DNA from: Proteles cristata cristata
Lineage: Eukaryota > Chordata > Mammalia > Carnivora > Hyaenidae
Length of the DNA: 64,000 nucleotides
NCBI GenBank assembly: GCA_017311185.1
Contig: JAESUZ010004914.1
Coordinates: 419,001 to 483,000 of the forward strand
Direction: 5' to 3'
Positions 1-13,700 of this stretch are shown one piece after another. Both the position numbers and the translations under genes were made by a program. The notes under the pieces were generated by a model. That model saw only the letters and a program-made list of their open reading frames with translations. It did no database searches and was not told where the DNA came from. Numbering within the stretch: position 1 is the first letter of the stretch; every line of letters starts with the position of its first letter.

Positions 1-86
1 AGGGCTCAGACTCACAAACCCTGAGATCATGACCTAAGCCGAAACTGAGAGTTGAATGCTTAACCAGCTGAGCTACCCAGGTGCCC
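1..86 (-). repeat. CAN-SINE, antisense, truncated by window start
   Basis: The plus strand shows the reversed tRNA-derived head with the typical 'gatcatgacct' box B region and ends in 'gctacccaggtgcccc'. The body lies before position 1. Confidence 0.85.
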
Positions 87-1215
87 CTTCGTAAACACCT
101 TTGTACCGATACTTCTAGTTTGTTTCCAGACGAACAGTGACAGCTGTGTGACTGCATCTTTCTCGGCGTCCCTTTCCCTGGGTTTTTGTCCTCCTGGTCC
201 CTGCAGATACCCTACTCATTCCACCTTCTTTTCCCTTTTCTGTTTTTTTAAATCTCTGTGGCTCTCCACAATAGAAGTGTCTGTATTTACCACTCACGTC
301 CACCCAGTCGTGCCTGGGCGGGCCTGCTCCATCACTGACGGGGGCCCTGGTATCTTCGGTAAATGGTTTCCAAGGCCTCACCCTGCTGTTGACATCCAGC
401 TGACAGGCAGGGCACGAATGAGCCCAGAGGATCGTGTGGGACAGTTTTATGGGCCGGGCCTAGGAGTGGCATATATCTCTTCCTCTCACGTTCCATTTCT
501 TTCGATTCTAAAAAACAGAACAAAGCACACTATGCCTCACAACACAAAAATCAAGTTATTTCTCCTTTGTTTTGCTTACCTTTACTGTCCTTTCCCGTTC
601 TTCTTTTTACTGCCAAAATTCTCAAGCAGGAGTAGTTTATGTATTTCTGCTTTTCTTCTATACTTATCCTGTGATCTCTGTTTTCCACTTCCTCGCTCTC
701 CTGAAAGTAATCGGTGATCTACTAATTGTAAAAATCCAGTCTTCTCAGATCCCGTTTGATCCATCTTCTCTCTACCCTTTCCCCCTCCGTCCGTTCTTAC
801 AGCCAGTGTGTAGTTTAGAGCTGGACTATGTCAGTAGCCTTCTCGTCGGCTTCCGTCCTGCTGTCTGCGTCTCCGTCCAGCCCACGTATTTCTTCCAGGT
901 AGTTCGCTAAAATAATCATTTCATTTCACTGCTTGCAAATCTCTGACAGCATCTCCTTGATGTTGATAGTCTGAGCAGCTGAACACCAACCCCTTAGTAT
1001 GTGGGTCCATTGACAGGGCTTTCCAGTGGTAGCTTCAGATTTCTTTTTTTTTCTTTTTTTTCTGTTTGATAGCTCTTTTCTCCCTATAAACCCCCATGTT
1101 CTAGTTGTATTGAATCACCTTGAAGTTTGTTTAATTGGCCCTAAGCTTAATTTCATACAAATAAAACAAAATTGTAAAATTTACGTAACACAGAACTTAC
1201 CCTCTAAACTATTTT

Positions 1216-1421
1216 TTTTCCTAATTTTTATTTTAGAGAGAGAGATAGAATGTGCGAGTAGGGTAGAGGGGCAGGGGGCGTGGGCGAAAGAGAATGAATA
1301 TCTTAAGCAGACTCTATGCTCAGTGTGGAACCGGATGCGAGCCTGGATCCCACCCTGAGATCATGACCTGAGCCAAGATCAAGAGTCGGACGCTTAACTG
1401 ACTGAGCCACCCAGGCGACCC
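1216..1421 (-). repeat. CAN-SINE, antisense
   Basis: A short A/T tail and GA-rich body lead into the reversed tRNA head ending in 'gagccacccaggcgac'. It is diverged, so not recent. Confidence 0.85.
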
Positions 1422-2086
1422 CCTCATACCACTGTGATTTAAATAGTAACTAAAAGGTGTCTGAGTGTAGGAACATATCAGAAGCCATTAGCCATGTAAA
1501 ATCTTTTCTGGGATAAGGTGGAATATAGCTAAATGAAGTTGAAAAATTATTCTTGAGCATGTGGTCTGTGAAGTAAATATAACAGTGCATTAGACCAGGG
1601 GGGGAAAGGACTTCAAATTAATTTGGTTCAGGGATTAAATAATTTTATTCAGAATAAGCTTGAAGAGACTGCCTTGCTTTAAACTGTGAAAATCAGAAAT
1701 AACTGGCATGTGTATTATAAGCCCTCTTCCCTTTATTGAGCCGGTGGTATAATAAAGACAACTTGTTGTATCATTGGCCTTCCTCATTCATGACGAGAAA
1801 CTATAGAGGGGACCAACATTGAGGCTTCTGATCTATCCTGAAGCATTTGTTTACACTAAAGCAATTGATGAGTAGGATAGGCTACATATATGTATATATA
1901 TTTTTTACATATATAAAATACAGAAGAATTCTATTCTAGAACTGTATCCATAGTCTGTGTATCCATAAATCTGTCATTAATCTCTTAGATTTATACTTTT
2001 TTTTTAAACCTATTTGTCTCATTTATAAGTTCATTGAAGTCACCAAATTTAAAGGACTGGATGGTGTTTTTAAAATTTTTGTTTTT

Positions 2087-2309
2087 TAAAAACATTTTTT
2101 TAATGTCTTTATTTTTGAGAGAGGGAGACAGAGACAGCGTGAGCAGGGAAAGGTCAGAGAGAGAGGGAGACACAGAATCTGAAGACAAGCTCCAGGCTCT
2201 GAGCTAGCTGTTACCACAGAGCCTGACGCAGGGCTCGAACCCACAAAGTGTGAGATCATGACCTGAGCTGAAGCTGGACGTGTAACCGACTGAGCCACCC
2301 AGGCACCCC
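2087..2309 (-). repeat. CAN-SINE, antisense
   Basis: The T-rich tail with 'tctttatttttgag' is followed by a GA-rich body and reversed head ending in 'gagccacccaggcacccc'. It is close to full length. Confidence 0.9.
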
Positions 2310-2399
2310 TTAAAATTTTTGTTTTTGAAAGTGTGTATTAGTCAAGTAATATCTCATGTCTCTGAATTTCTCAGTAAAAGTATTAATAGAATCTAATGT

Positions 2400-2530
2400 T
2401 AATTGAGCAGTTATTGCTCAATTATTTCCCTAAACAGCTTGCATATATTATCTCATTCCATGTTAGAATGACCATCTGATGCGCATGTCATTATTTTCCT
2501 TTATAGATAAAGGAGCCATTGGGGTCAGGT
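2400..2530 (+). repeat. possible MIR fragment
   Basis: Spaced matches to the MIR core ('tatattatctcatt', then 'cattattttccttta' and 'gataaaggagcc') suggest an old MIR in sense orientation. It is strongly diverged and the call is tentative. Confidence 0.4.
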
Positions 2531-4339
2531 ATGAATGCGAGTAACAGTTTACTGAACTAACTGTGGTTTAAACACGTAGAGATAGAAGCCCAGAGGTGGG
2601 TGATCTAGGACTTGGGAGGGCTCTGCGGTACCACCAAGGACCTAGATCTCCCCTCCTCTCACCATGGAGCATGTTGGCTTTCTTCTTGATGTCTGTTAAC
2701 TCTTGATTATAAGATGGCAGCTGCAGTTTTACTTACCATGAGCTCATTCCAGCCAGGGGAAGGAGGAAGGCAGAGGAGTAAAAAGGACTTTTCTTCTAAT
2801 GAGGCTTTCTTTGTATTTTATTGAGTAGAGAAGCCCTTCTGAGGTGCCTCTTCCTGTATCTCATTGAGCGGAATTGAATCTCTAGCAGAGAAGGCTGAGG
2901 AGTGGAGTGTCCTTGCTGTCTAGGCTCATCAGTAGAGGAAGGCAGAGGAGATGCCATGGGTGGTTTGGGGTAACCATTCCACAGTTCTCTCTCTATATTA
3001 GACCTGGACTTAGTGATCGCCTAAATTTCCTCTTTACAGAAAACAGAACATCGCTATGTTCCGGCAGAATTATGAGTAACTAAGCTGTTTAATGATGAGA
3101 GAGTCTTTGGAGTAAAAAAGCTTGAGCTTTAGTGGGTGGTTTCCAGGAAAACTAGTACCACTGGTCAAAGTTCTTTTGTTTTTTACTTAAAAAATTTTAA
3201 TTCCAGGAAAATAAATAACGGTGTGTTTATATAGTCAACGTTTGTTTTCTAAGGTTTTACATTTCTTAGGAGACCATTTGTTTGAAGTTATCTGTCCCAA
3301 TATATATAGCATCAGTTATAATTTTATACTTTTTTAAAAGAAAGTATTAAGGTTTTCCATGAATAACCAGCTTCTGATTTGAGTAGAGTATAGCCTCGGG
3401 GAGGAGGAATTTGTCTCTAAACCATGTTCTCCTGTTGCAGGATTATTCTGTAGGCACTTATGTTGTAAATTTACCAAGAGTCTCTTTACATGCCCATCCT
3501 ATTTTGGCTCACATCCCTAACATTTTTCCCATAGTTGTTGCAATATTTAGTATTTTAATTGTAGTTGTGAGAAAGAATGCAGTTGATTCTCTACTTGGTT
3601 TGATCCCTTTCAGCATCTGCTGTCCATTTAAATCTTCGAAACTTCGCCAAGTCATAGAAGGGACGCTCATAAGATAGATCTCATTACAGCAGCCATTTGC
3701 GCTACCGTGACAGGTGTTGTCGACCCTGAAAAATAGGACAGACATATATTATGTGGGAAAATATGAGAGAACAATTCATATTGTTTGGCTTTTGGTGTCT
3801 TTAAAGAAAAACTGCTATTTTCTGAATTCAGAACTTTGTGAAACTTGAGTTCTCTCTTGACCAGGGACATACAAGTTTTTTCTTTGCCTCTTGTTTTAAA
3901 CTTCACTGAAGAGATCTTTCAGTGAACTAGAATTTGAAAATTCAGTCGTCTCCCTTTTTCTATTTTGCAACTTGCTAATGCGAAGAAACTAATACTTCTT
4001 TATTACCAGAAACCTTTTCAGAGAACTTTATGTAACAGGGAAATTGCGGTTTTGAGACACTGCCATTACTATTTATAGACATGGCAGCAGCTAGACCTGT
4101 GTGCTTTCTTCAGTTATCAAAATCTTTCTGCACTTGTAATAGGACAAAGTAATTAAAGTGAGTTTTGATCAACAACCTGGGCCAACTCTGTTGGGTAGTT
4201 TTCTGAAAAGAAGTTTTAGAATAAGCATTTGTTGTTATAGACACTGTTTCTTCATTATTTAAAAAATTTTTTTCAATGTTTATTTTTGAGAGGCTGAGAG
4301 AGACAGAGAATGAGTGGGGGGAGGTGCAGAGAGAGAGAC

Positions 4340-4347
<8 letters not shown>

Positions 4348-4375
<28 letters not shown>
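4348..4375. repeat. (CA)n microsatellite
   Basis: About 14 perfect CA units sit within the enlarged SINE body, followed by a short TATACACA tract. Confidence 0.95.
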
Positions 4376-4385
<10 letters not shown>

Positions 4386-4500
4386 TGAGTCCACAGCAGG
4401 TCCAGGGAAGGGGCACAGACAGACACGCACACGCACACAGACACACTGAGTCCACACTTGAGTCCTCAGCAGGCTCCAGGGGAGGGGCAGAAAGAGAGAC

Positions 4501-4548
4501 ACACACAGACAGACAGACACACACACACACACACACTCACACACACGA
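4501..4548. repeat. (CA)n/(GACA)n microsatellite
   Basis: A second CA/GACA tract lies in the same SINE, interrupted once by 'ctcac'. Confidence 0.95.
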
Positions 4549-4765
4549 GTCTGTAGCAGGCTCCGATCTGCCAGCACAGAGCCTGATGCAGGCTCAAACT
4601 CATGGACTGTGAGATCATGACCATAGTTGGAGTCAGACACTTCACCGACTGAGCCCCCCAAGCGCCTTTCTTCATTATTTTTAATGGTTCAATAAAATTC
4701 AGCATTCTCTTGTCTTCTTTTTATTAATATGATGCATGTGTACGAGATGCATGTGTGTAAAATAA

Positions 4766-5460
<695 letters not shown>

Positions 5461-5562
5461 GATTCTCATTTGCACCCATTCTAATAGTGCTGCTGATCTC
5501 TACATAAAGGATTATTTACATCCATATGTAGAAGCAGGCAACCCCCAGGCAAGACCTCTCAG
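5461..5562 (+). CDS. HELZ: HELZ window exon 2: helicase motif Ia
   Basis: This exon encodes [19 protein letters not shown] and then [14 protein letters not shown]. The CTHSNSAAD stretch corresponds to motif Ia of UPF1-like helicases (single-stranded nucleic-acid contact). It starts with the last base of a split Arg codon and ends on 'ag' of the next. The 102-base length is in frame. Donor GTATTT is only moderate. The upstream 'cagcag' offers an alternative NAGNAG acceptor that would add one codon. Confidence 0.96.
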
Positions 5563-8255
5563 GTATTTTTTTAAGGCTTATTACGTATCTGTATCATATT
5601 TTGTTATTCTTAAGAAAAGGTGTCTGTAAAGATTTTAGTAACTTCGAGAATACAAAATTGTGAACTGTGTATTGGCATTTGGAGGTTCCGCCTTTTGAAG
5701 AAGCCGTTTAAAATTAAGGAAAAATTTAAAAATCTCTGACCGTTCATTTCTTAAACATTAAGCAAAGAGAAAGACATCCTTTTTTAAGTTTCATATGTAA
5801 AGATGTTGAGCAGATTTTGATGTGTACCTCTAAAAGCTATGATGAAATAATATGACTATGATTTGTTTAAATCAAATTTGATTAAAATTCTATCAGAGTT
5901 TGCATGGCAGAGTGGTCATGCAGCAGACGTAAGATTTTGACTGTGATCATGCAGGTAATTTCATAGATATGACACGTGAGAGAAGCATGAAATACTGAAA
6001 TGATCTCTGCAACAAAATGTAATTGACTGGTATTTACAACTTTTTTGCTATCATGTAAGAATCAAAGTGTAGAAGAAGAGTTTACGTTGATATGGAAAGG
6101 TCCTCTTGAGTGTGTATGGATATGAAATGTACTTAAACACAGATTGTGGGGATCAAATCCTTTTCTTCAGAAAACAATAAAGAATCATTAAATGGTGGTT
6201 TATTACACCATTTGCTTTCATTGTTATATGAATTAATGTTTAGTTTTGCCATTTTACAGACTAATATGTCATGCCCTGTGTTGTTTGAATATGATTATTG
6301 TTTATCCGTTAATTTCTAACCACACTTTTGAATCATAATCCACTAACTTTTTTTTATTTCTAGTTGAGTCCAGGCATGGAAAAACGAGATTATGCTATTC
6401 TTAATAAGTACAGCCAAAGCCATTTGAATGGTTTTACAATTGCATAAAAAAGAACAAAAGAGAAAAAAGTGGTGTGGCCTGCTAACACATGTTTTTATGC
6501 CATACTATAACTCTGGAAGATAAATTAGAGCAGAAATAATTCAGTAGAATCTAGTTGTATTTAGTAAGAAAATACCACATATATACAATCACTATGAAAG
6601 AAAATGTGGTATTTATCAGTGGATAAGCTCATCAATACCTATTGTGTTTGAGATTCTAATCTTTTTTAAGTCATAAGTAAAAACTCAGTAGTGAGTAGCA
6701 GTTTTGCCCTGAGGGTCCTTACTTTAATGGAGGTGTTTGGTTTGCTTTTATTGTTGGTGTGTGTTTATGTTTGTGTGTGTATGTGTTACCTAGGGACAAT
6801 AACAACCTCTATTGTTATGGTGCACTTGGCTAGGGGACAGTGGAGTAAAGCCCCCTCAAGTCTTGATTGACCTAGGATAGGTCATTTGATATTTGGGGCA
6901 GAAGAGCTGTTGTTGAGACACATTGAAATCCACCATGTGACTAGCATTATATTTAGCTTTTCTTATGCAAAGTAATGTTCTGGAAGCTATAATCCAGCAT
7001 GCAGTGCATTGAAATATGTGGGATACGAAGTTGTTTCAGTCGGAGCTGTGTATAGTTGTAGTGGTCCAAATACAGAGAGCGGCCTCTAGCAGGAAACCTC
7101 CCTCTCCACACATCTCAAGAGTGGTTCAGTCAAAAAAGCTTGAAAAATATCTAAGTAAAAATTTCAAGTTATTTTGTTTAGTAAATGGCTTAAAATAAGA
7201 AAAGGCTTGACTCTCCTAATAACTTCTTTTTGTGGCCCTACATTTTTACCATAGTTTTTCTCTTTGGGAAAGGTGTTAACTTGTAAATGGATTTCCTAGA
7301 AGGATAATGCATTGAGTTAATTAAAGTTTATTAGTACCATCTTTTATTCCACTAACTCAGATTAATTTACAATTATCCTGATAGACCTCAAACATGAAGG
7401 GTTTGGGTGATGGGAGAGGGCGCGAGCGGGGCCGAGCACTCCGGGGAGCTTAGCTTTATCTGACTTGTCCCACGATGCAGGGGAAGGAACAGAAGGGAGC
7501 ACTAAGTGTCCGTGTGTGACTTTGAAGATGTGCTGTCACTGTCATGTTAGAGTTTGTCTTCTGCACCCTGTAGTCTAGAGTGGACTCTGGTAAATTCTGT
7601 GAAGTGTGGAAATTGTCATAAACATTAAATAGTTTATTACATTAAGTATATTTAAGTATACACACTTAACGGTTGAAATGTATAAAATTAAATATTCCAT
7701 GCCAGGGGTTGAGCTTAAAATATTTGGGGATGGAGGTTTTAGAAACCATTTTAGATTACGTTTTGTTTTGGTTTTTACTTCTCGCTTCATTGGAATCAGC
7801 AGACTTTAAGGTGGAAGAGAGAGGGAAACACAGGTTCTGAGTGTGGTTCTGATGATCAGTATCCAGTCCTGGCAGGTTACTTAGTAGCTCGAGGTCCTCT
7901 GTGGAGAGTGTGTATTTATTGCTTTTTGGGCAAATAGAAGTACTTGTTGTTTTATATAGATCTTCAAAGTAATAGCTTTTATTCTGGGATCAGGTCTTTC
8001 TGATTCTGTAGCGTCTTGAGTAATAACATTTTGGTGGATTGTTTATTGCATGTGAATTCAGTACATGAATAAAATTTCAGTGAATTAAGATTATGTATTA
8101 CCAGTCTCCTACTCCACATAATTCATGTGGGATCTATGGAGGGTTTGTTTCTAGGAATCTGTAAATTACTTAATTGGTGTCACATATCATATGCTGTGAG
8201 CTGGAACGTTTCATTTGTCAGTATTCTCTAGTTTTGAAAAATATTGGGTATATTT

Positions 8256-8466
8256 TTTTTAAAAGTTTGTTTAGTTATTTTGAGAGAGAAGGAGAGAGAT
8301 AGTGCACGCTAGCAGGTGGGGGGTGGAGAGAGAGAGAGAATCCCCATCAGGTGCTGCACTGTCAGCATGGAGCTTGATCCGGGCCTCGAGCTCACAAATC
8401 GTGAGATCATGACCTAAGCTGAAACCGAGAGTCGGATGCTTAACCAATTGAGCCACCCAGGTGCCC
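8256..8466 (-). repeat. CAN-SINE, antisense
   Basis: T-rich tail, 'gagagagaaggag' body and reversed head ending 'gagccacccaggtgcccc'. It is full length or nearly so. Confidence 0.9.
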
Positions 8467-9135
8467 CTGTTGGTGTATTTTAAATAATTCTATAGACAGT
8501 GTCCACCTTAACTGTTGCACAGAAGGAAAGTATTGAGAAAATGTTTAAATTGTTTTGAAGTCAGCACTGGAATATTGTGCTTTTAAGGAAATATAGACCT
8601 AATGATCAAACTTTGTCTTTTTGTTAGCTTCACCTTGAGGTGGCTTTCCAAGGTAATTGCAAAAAAAAAAGTCAGTAGTGAGACTTAGAACTTGAATTTT
8701 TATTTTTTCTTTGAGGGAGAAGTGGTACTTGGCATTAGTATTGACGAATAATTTGAAAAAACCGTTTTTCCAATTTTACCATGGAAAGTATGGAAAATCT
8801 AGAAAAATAAGGAAGAAAATAAAAATTATCTATAATTCAGCACACAGAAATAAATACTAATAACATTTTGGAGTTTAGCTATAGTAATTTATATGTTTAA
8901 AACCACATTTTAGTTAATATTAATGGAATCATAATTTGTAAATATTTTTTAGATAATTTGTAAAATGAGATTTTTCATATATTTAAAAGTAAATTCTGCT
9001 TTGTTGGTCTGATTAAACTTTTTTAATGAAAACCTAAATATGTTGTTTAACATTTTTGCATCTTTTAGAAGTGATACTGGTTACTCTTACCTAGTTTATA
9101 GTCTTTCCTGTCCATGTAATGTGTTGTTGCTATTG

Positions 9136-9328
9136 TTTAAGTTTATTTATTTATTTTGAAAGAGAGAATGCATATGTGTTGGGGAGAGGCAGAGAGAGAG
9201 AATCCAAGCAAGTTCTGCACTGTCAGTGTAGAGCCCGATGTGGGGCTTGAACCTACAAACTGTGAGATGATGACCTGAGCGGAAACCAAGTATTGGATGC
9301 TTAACTGACTGAACTCCTCAGGTGCCCC
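9136..9328 (-). repeat. CAN-SINE, antisense
   Basis: The 'tttatttatttattttgaa' tail leads to a reversed head ending 'tcctcaggtgcccc'. It sits almost back to back with the next SINE. Confidence 0.88.
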
Positions 9329-9344
9329 CAGAGTAATGTTTTTA

Positions 9345-9553
9345 AAATACATTTTTTTTCTTAGAGAGAGAGAGAGAGAGAGAGAGCGTGAGCGAGCACG
9401 CACATGAGCAGGGGAGACGGACAGAGAGAGAGAGAGGGAGGGAGAAAGAATCTTAGGCAGGCTCCATGCTCAGCGTGGAGCTCAGTGTGGGATCATGACC
9501 TAATCCAAAATCAAGAATCAGATGCTCAACCAACTGAGCCCCTCAGGCATCCC
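9345..9553 (-). repeat. CAN-SINE, antisense
   Basis: A long GA run at 9364-9388 is followed by a body with 'ggctccatgctcagcg' and a reversed head ending 'gagcccctcaggcatccc'. It belongs to an older body type than the 'gagcctgacg' copies. Confidence 0.85.
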
Positions 9554-9629
9554 AAAATATATTTCTTTACTTTTCTCTTACAATTTATCCTTAATATTTA
9601 TTAAATACCTTTTTTTTTTCTTTTTTCTT

Positions 9630-9650
9630 TTGGCTTGGCTTGGCTTGGCT
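9630..9650. repeat. (TTGGC)n short tandem repeat
   Basis: About four copies of a TTGGC/GGCTT pentamer follow a T-rich tract. Confidence 0.85.
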
Positions 9651-10599
9651 TTGCTTAAGAGCAATAACCAGTTCTAAGTGTTTCGTAAAGGGTAAGAACA
9701 CCTTTTAGAGGATCATGAGATTAGGATTTGTGCATATCACATTTGAGCTGTCTTTGAAATATCCTAAAGGAAACAAGTGTTAAATAAAAAGTTGCATAGG
9801 ATCCTGGAGCTCAGAGAGGAGGTTGTGGCTGCAGAGAGAAAAATGTGAGTCATTAGAGTATTTATTGGTGGTGATCGAAACCACTGGCCTGAGATGGTCA
9901 GGGAGACAGCAGAGGCCAAGAAGAGGGGTGTGTGAAAACTAAGCCTGGAGGAGCCCTCACGTGGGGAGGAAGAAGGAAGGCAAGGAAGGGTTGAGTCCTG
10001 AAGCTGCAGGAGGGGAGTGCTGCAGGGAGGGAAGGAACCCGGAGCTGGCTGCTCCTAACACATCAAGTCCCGTGACAGGCCTGGAGAGCATCCAGAAGCT
10101 TTAGTGACATGGACATTTATATCCTGTGATCGGACCCCACACTCTCTTGAGTTCTTTCCTACTTCTTTGACTGTTTCTTGCCAGTTTCCTTTGCTGTAGC
10201 CCTCAACTTTCCCCATCAGTAATTTTTCCAACTAGTTTCTGTTTTAGCTACATTTTCTCTCCAGTGGATCTCATGTGGTCCCAAGGTTGAACTATTATCC
10301 CAATTGTATAAGTCTTGTCCCAGATATTCTTCTGAACTTCAGATGTCTGTATCCCCCTGCTTCGTGGACAGCCCCACATGGCTGTCCGCTACTGCATTTG
10401 TCCAAAACCACAAACCACATTCTCAGTTCCCACTTCAAATCTGTTCCTCAACTTTCACCATCTTTGTAAACACCACGGTCATTCATCCAGTTTCAAAGGC
10501 ACAGAATCATACTGTCTTTAAATTGCACATCTGGTTCACCAGTACATCCTGTCGACATCACCTTCCAAGTGCTTAGTGAATCCAGCCATTTTCACATCT

Positions 10600-11080
10600 T
10601 CACTTATTGTCACTGTGGTCCACGCTCGCCTCGTTTCTTCTCCAGACCATTGTAACAGCTTCCTATCGGGTCTCCCTGATTCTCTGCCCCTGCCTCCGTT
10701 CCAGTCAGTGGTGTATGGCAGCCAGCTTGCAGTGGAGTGTGAGAGCCAATCATGTACATGTTTTTCCAAGTTCATGTTCAGTGACATCATATTGGTAGCT
10801 TGAAATTGGCCATGATAATAGATTTTATACCACAGAAGTCAGCAAGCATTTCACATCAGCTCCACCGCCACCCTCCAAGCTGGTTTATGAGCACACCACT
10901 GTCTGACCTCCTCCCTCTACTCTAGTTCCCCAAACTATATATTCTGTGCAGAGCAACAGATCCTTTAACAGCAGAAGTCAGATCATGTTACTGCCCTGTC
11001 AGCACTCTCTGATGGCTTTCCATTACAATCAGAGTAAATCAAAGCTTTTATGAAAGCTTGCAAATCATGTGATTTGCCTC
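10600..11080 (+). repeat. probable L2 LINE fragment(s)
   Basis: The phrases 'ctgatcat/gatcatgttactgccctg' and 'gatggctttccattacaat' are typical of the L2 3' region in this orientation. The boundaries are vague. Open frames across it are not genes. Confidence 0.5.
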
Positions 11081-11261
11081 TGTGCTTGCAGCATGCTAGA
11101 CACCCAATATGTTTCACATTTGTTACATGTGAGTGGGTTAGAGATGGGTGGAGGGAGAGTGGGTGGGTGGATGGATGACTTGATTCTATACCATTTTAGT
11201 ACTCTATTGCGTGAGACCTCTTAATATTTTTCTTTTGCAATTAGTGGAAGACATACTCCCC

Positions 11262-11441
11262 TGTTTTTAATGTTTTATTAATTTTGATTGAAGGCAAGGG
11301 GGAAGGGCAGAGAGAGGGAGAGAGGATCCCAAGCAGGCCTCATGCTATCAGCACAGAGCCTGATGTTTGGAACTCATGAACCACGAGATCATGACCTGCG
11401 CTGAAATCAGGATTCAGATGCTTAACCAACCCAGGCGCCCC
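11262..11441 (-). repeat. CAN-SINE, antisense, slightly truncated
   Basis: 'tgttttattaattttgattg' tail, GA-rich body, reversed head ending 'aaccaacccaggcgcccc' with a small deletion in the head. Confidence 0.85.
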
Positions 11442-12004
11442 AAGATGCTCTTTCCTAAGATTTTCTGTTTGTCTATAATTTAAATTTATTTTTAAGTCTC
11501 CTTTACATAAATCCTCTTTAAAACTTTAGATGTAGGTCTGTATACATATAGGTGTAAGATATATTCTGAAGTAAAATGCAGATAACTTTTAAGTTCTTGT
11601 TGTAGGTGTGCAGTTGACTATTTTTTTTTTTTTTGCGGTTCACTATTTTTTGTTAGCATTCATAATTAGAGTATGAGTGAAGTATATTTTTATAAGAATA
11701 TTTTAGAAAAAAGTAATTCCCGAACGGAATGTTTTGAATTTTAAAAACTATAGTGTTTATGAAACTGTGTGTCACTCTGTTGTAAGATTAATCTGAACAC
11801 TTAATAGATACTTATTTTATGATAGTACCTATGCTTTCTGCTTGAATCCTTTTTTGGTAGGGCAAAGTCACAGTTGTCTGTTAAATTTTAATTCAGTAGA
11901 GTGTTAATGGTTACCAGATTTATTTATGGATTTCCAGATACTATAGTCTTAACATAATAATGTCATTTTTTTAAATAATGCTGGTAAGATGTTAATAAAT
12001 ATAA

Positions 12005-12514
<510 letters not shown>

Positions 12515-12984
12515 GTTTAGACATTTGAGTGACTACTATTTTATTTGTTCTCTTATCAGATGGCATTTACATAGTGTCAGTCCGAGTGAAAAATTCGTAT
12601 TTGGATAGTGATGCTTTTTATAATTTTCTCAAGTTTTTTTTTTTTTTTTTTTTAAATACTTTCATGTTATATAGTGTAGAGACAGCAATCATGGTAGATT
12701 TTTTTTCAGACATACTATTAAGATTATTATATTGAAGTACAGGAATTTGTAAAATCAAGCTAATATTATATGAAGTACAGATGTAAGATGACAAGTATTT
12801 CTGATACATATGGCAGAACTTAACCATCAAAAAGTGGTACCACTTTAAAGGTGTTTGCTTTGGACGAATTCATTTATTACTGCCATATTATAATGGTTGA
12901 CATTGCTCAACACTTTTTTTGCTCTCTCCTTTTGGAATTGCTTTCAGAGCCACTGACAGGTTCTTTTGAACCTTTGAGTCCCTA

Positions 12985-13090
12985 GAAGGTAGATGCTGTT
13001 CTCTTCACCTTGAATTCCTGGCACCTGGCCCAGGTATAGATACCTGGAGGCCCTTGATAAACCGCTGTTTATCTGAAATGAATAAATGGT
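12985..13090 (+). repeat. L2 LINE 3' end
   Basis: 'gaattcctggcacctggcccaggta' followed by 'cccttgataaac' and 'gaatgaataaatg'-like end is the classic L2 3' terminus, diverged. Confidence 0.6.
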
Positions 13091-13565
13091 GGCCAAACTT
13101 TTTTTCTTTTTTTGAGGTAGATTTAATTTTAGAAAAGCTTCAAAATCTTTCTGAGACATGTCTGGTAAATAAGGTAGGTGATTAAACTGAGCAATACCAT
13201 TAGGGTTAAAAAAAAAAAGAGACAGAGAGAGAGAGAGACGTGCCTCTCATGTAATGAGACTTATTTTCTTGTGCACGCAGCTCATAGCTGGCTGGTGAGG
13301 GCAGTTACAAAAGCAGAGTTTCAAAAATGTTTTGAAAAGTGACTGCATCATTGGAATGAGTTCTATTTCCTCCCAACTGACTTCTTTGAATGGAACAACA
13401 CTTATTTGAAATGTAAATTTTGGTATGTTTATTTAACAATCAGTCTCATTACTTTATGGTTCTACTCTGCCTGTGTGCCACTTAGATGAAATGCCCAAAC
13501 CTCCGAAGCAGTTGAGTTTTGTGAGAAAGTTAAGGATGGCTTTGAAGAGCAAGAATATAGAAGAA

Positions 13566-13700
13566 CACTTACAAGTTGACTAAGTGCTTTGTTCTGGGTG
13601 TTGTTTATACTTGATTTCATTTCATTCTCCTATCAGCCCTGTGGAGGGAGGGTTCTTTTATAGATAAGGAAACAAAGGCTCAGGCTACATCAGTTTGATT
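13566..13700 (+). repeat. MIR SINE fragment
   Basis: 'actaagtgctttgttctggg', 'ttcattctcctatcagccctg' and 'gataaggaaacaaaggctcag' follow the MIR core in order. Confidence 0.7.

Larger units (their letters stand above)
4262..4667 (-). repeat. CAN-SINE, antisense, enlarged by CA-type microsatellites
   Basis: It has a normal T-rich tail, GA-rich body start and reversed tRNA head ending near 'gagccccccaagcgcc', but is about 400 bp instead of about 210. The excess lies in the TC-rich body, where CA/GACA tracts alternate with partial repeats of the 'gagtccacagcagg...ggggaggggc' unit. Confidence 0.85.

Noticed and set aside
148..910. Long open frames (189 and 112 residues) near the window start
   Set aside because: Codon content is irregular, no splice-compatible match to HELZ or another family, and the region is intron.
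3411..3677. 88-residue hydrophobic frame preceded by an acceptor-like 'tcctgttgcag'
   Set aside because: No resemblance to HELZ sequence upstream of QWD, no suitable donor, and the next real exon begins at 4783 in phase.
4110..4705. Open frames of 79-183 residues on both strands
   Set aside because: They are translations of a SINE with CA repeats (Cys-Val and Thr-His runs).
10275..10803. Overlapping frames of 63-90 residues
   Set aside because: They lie in L2-like repeat sequence and lack conserved domains or splice signals.
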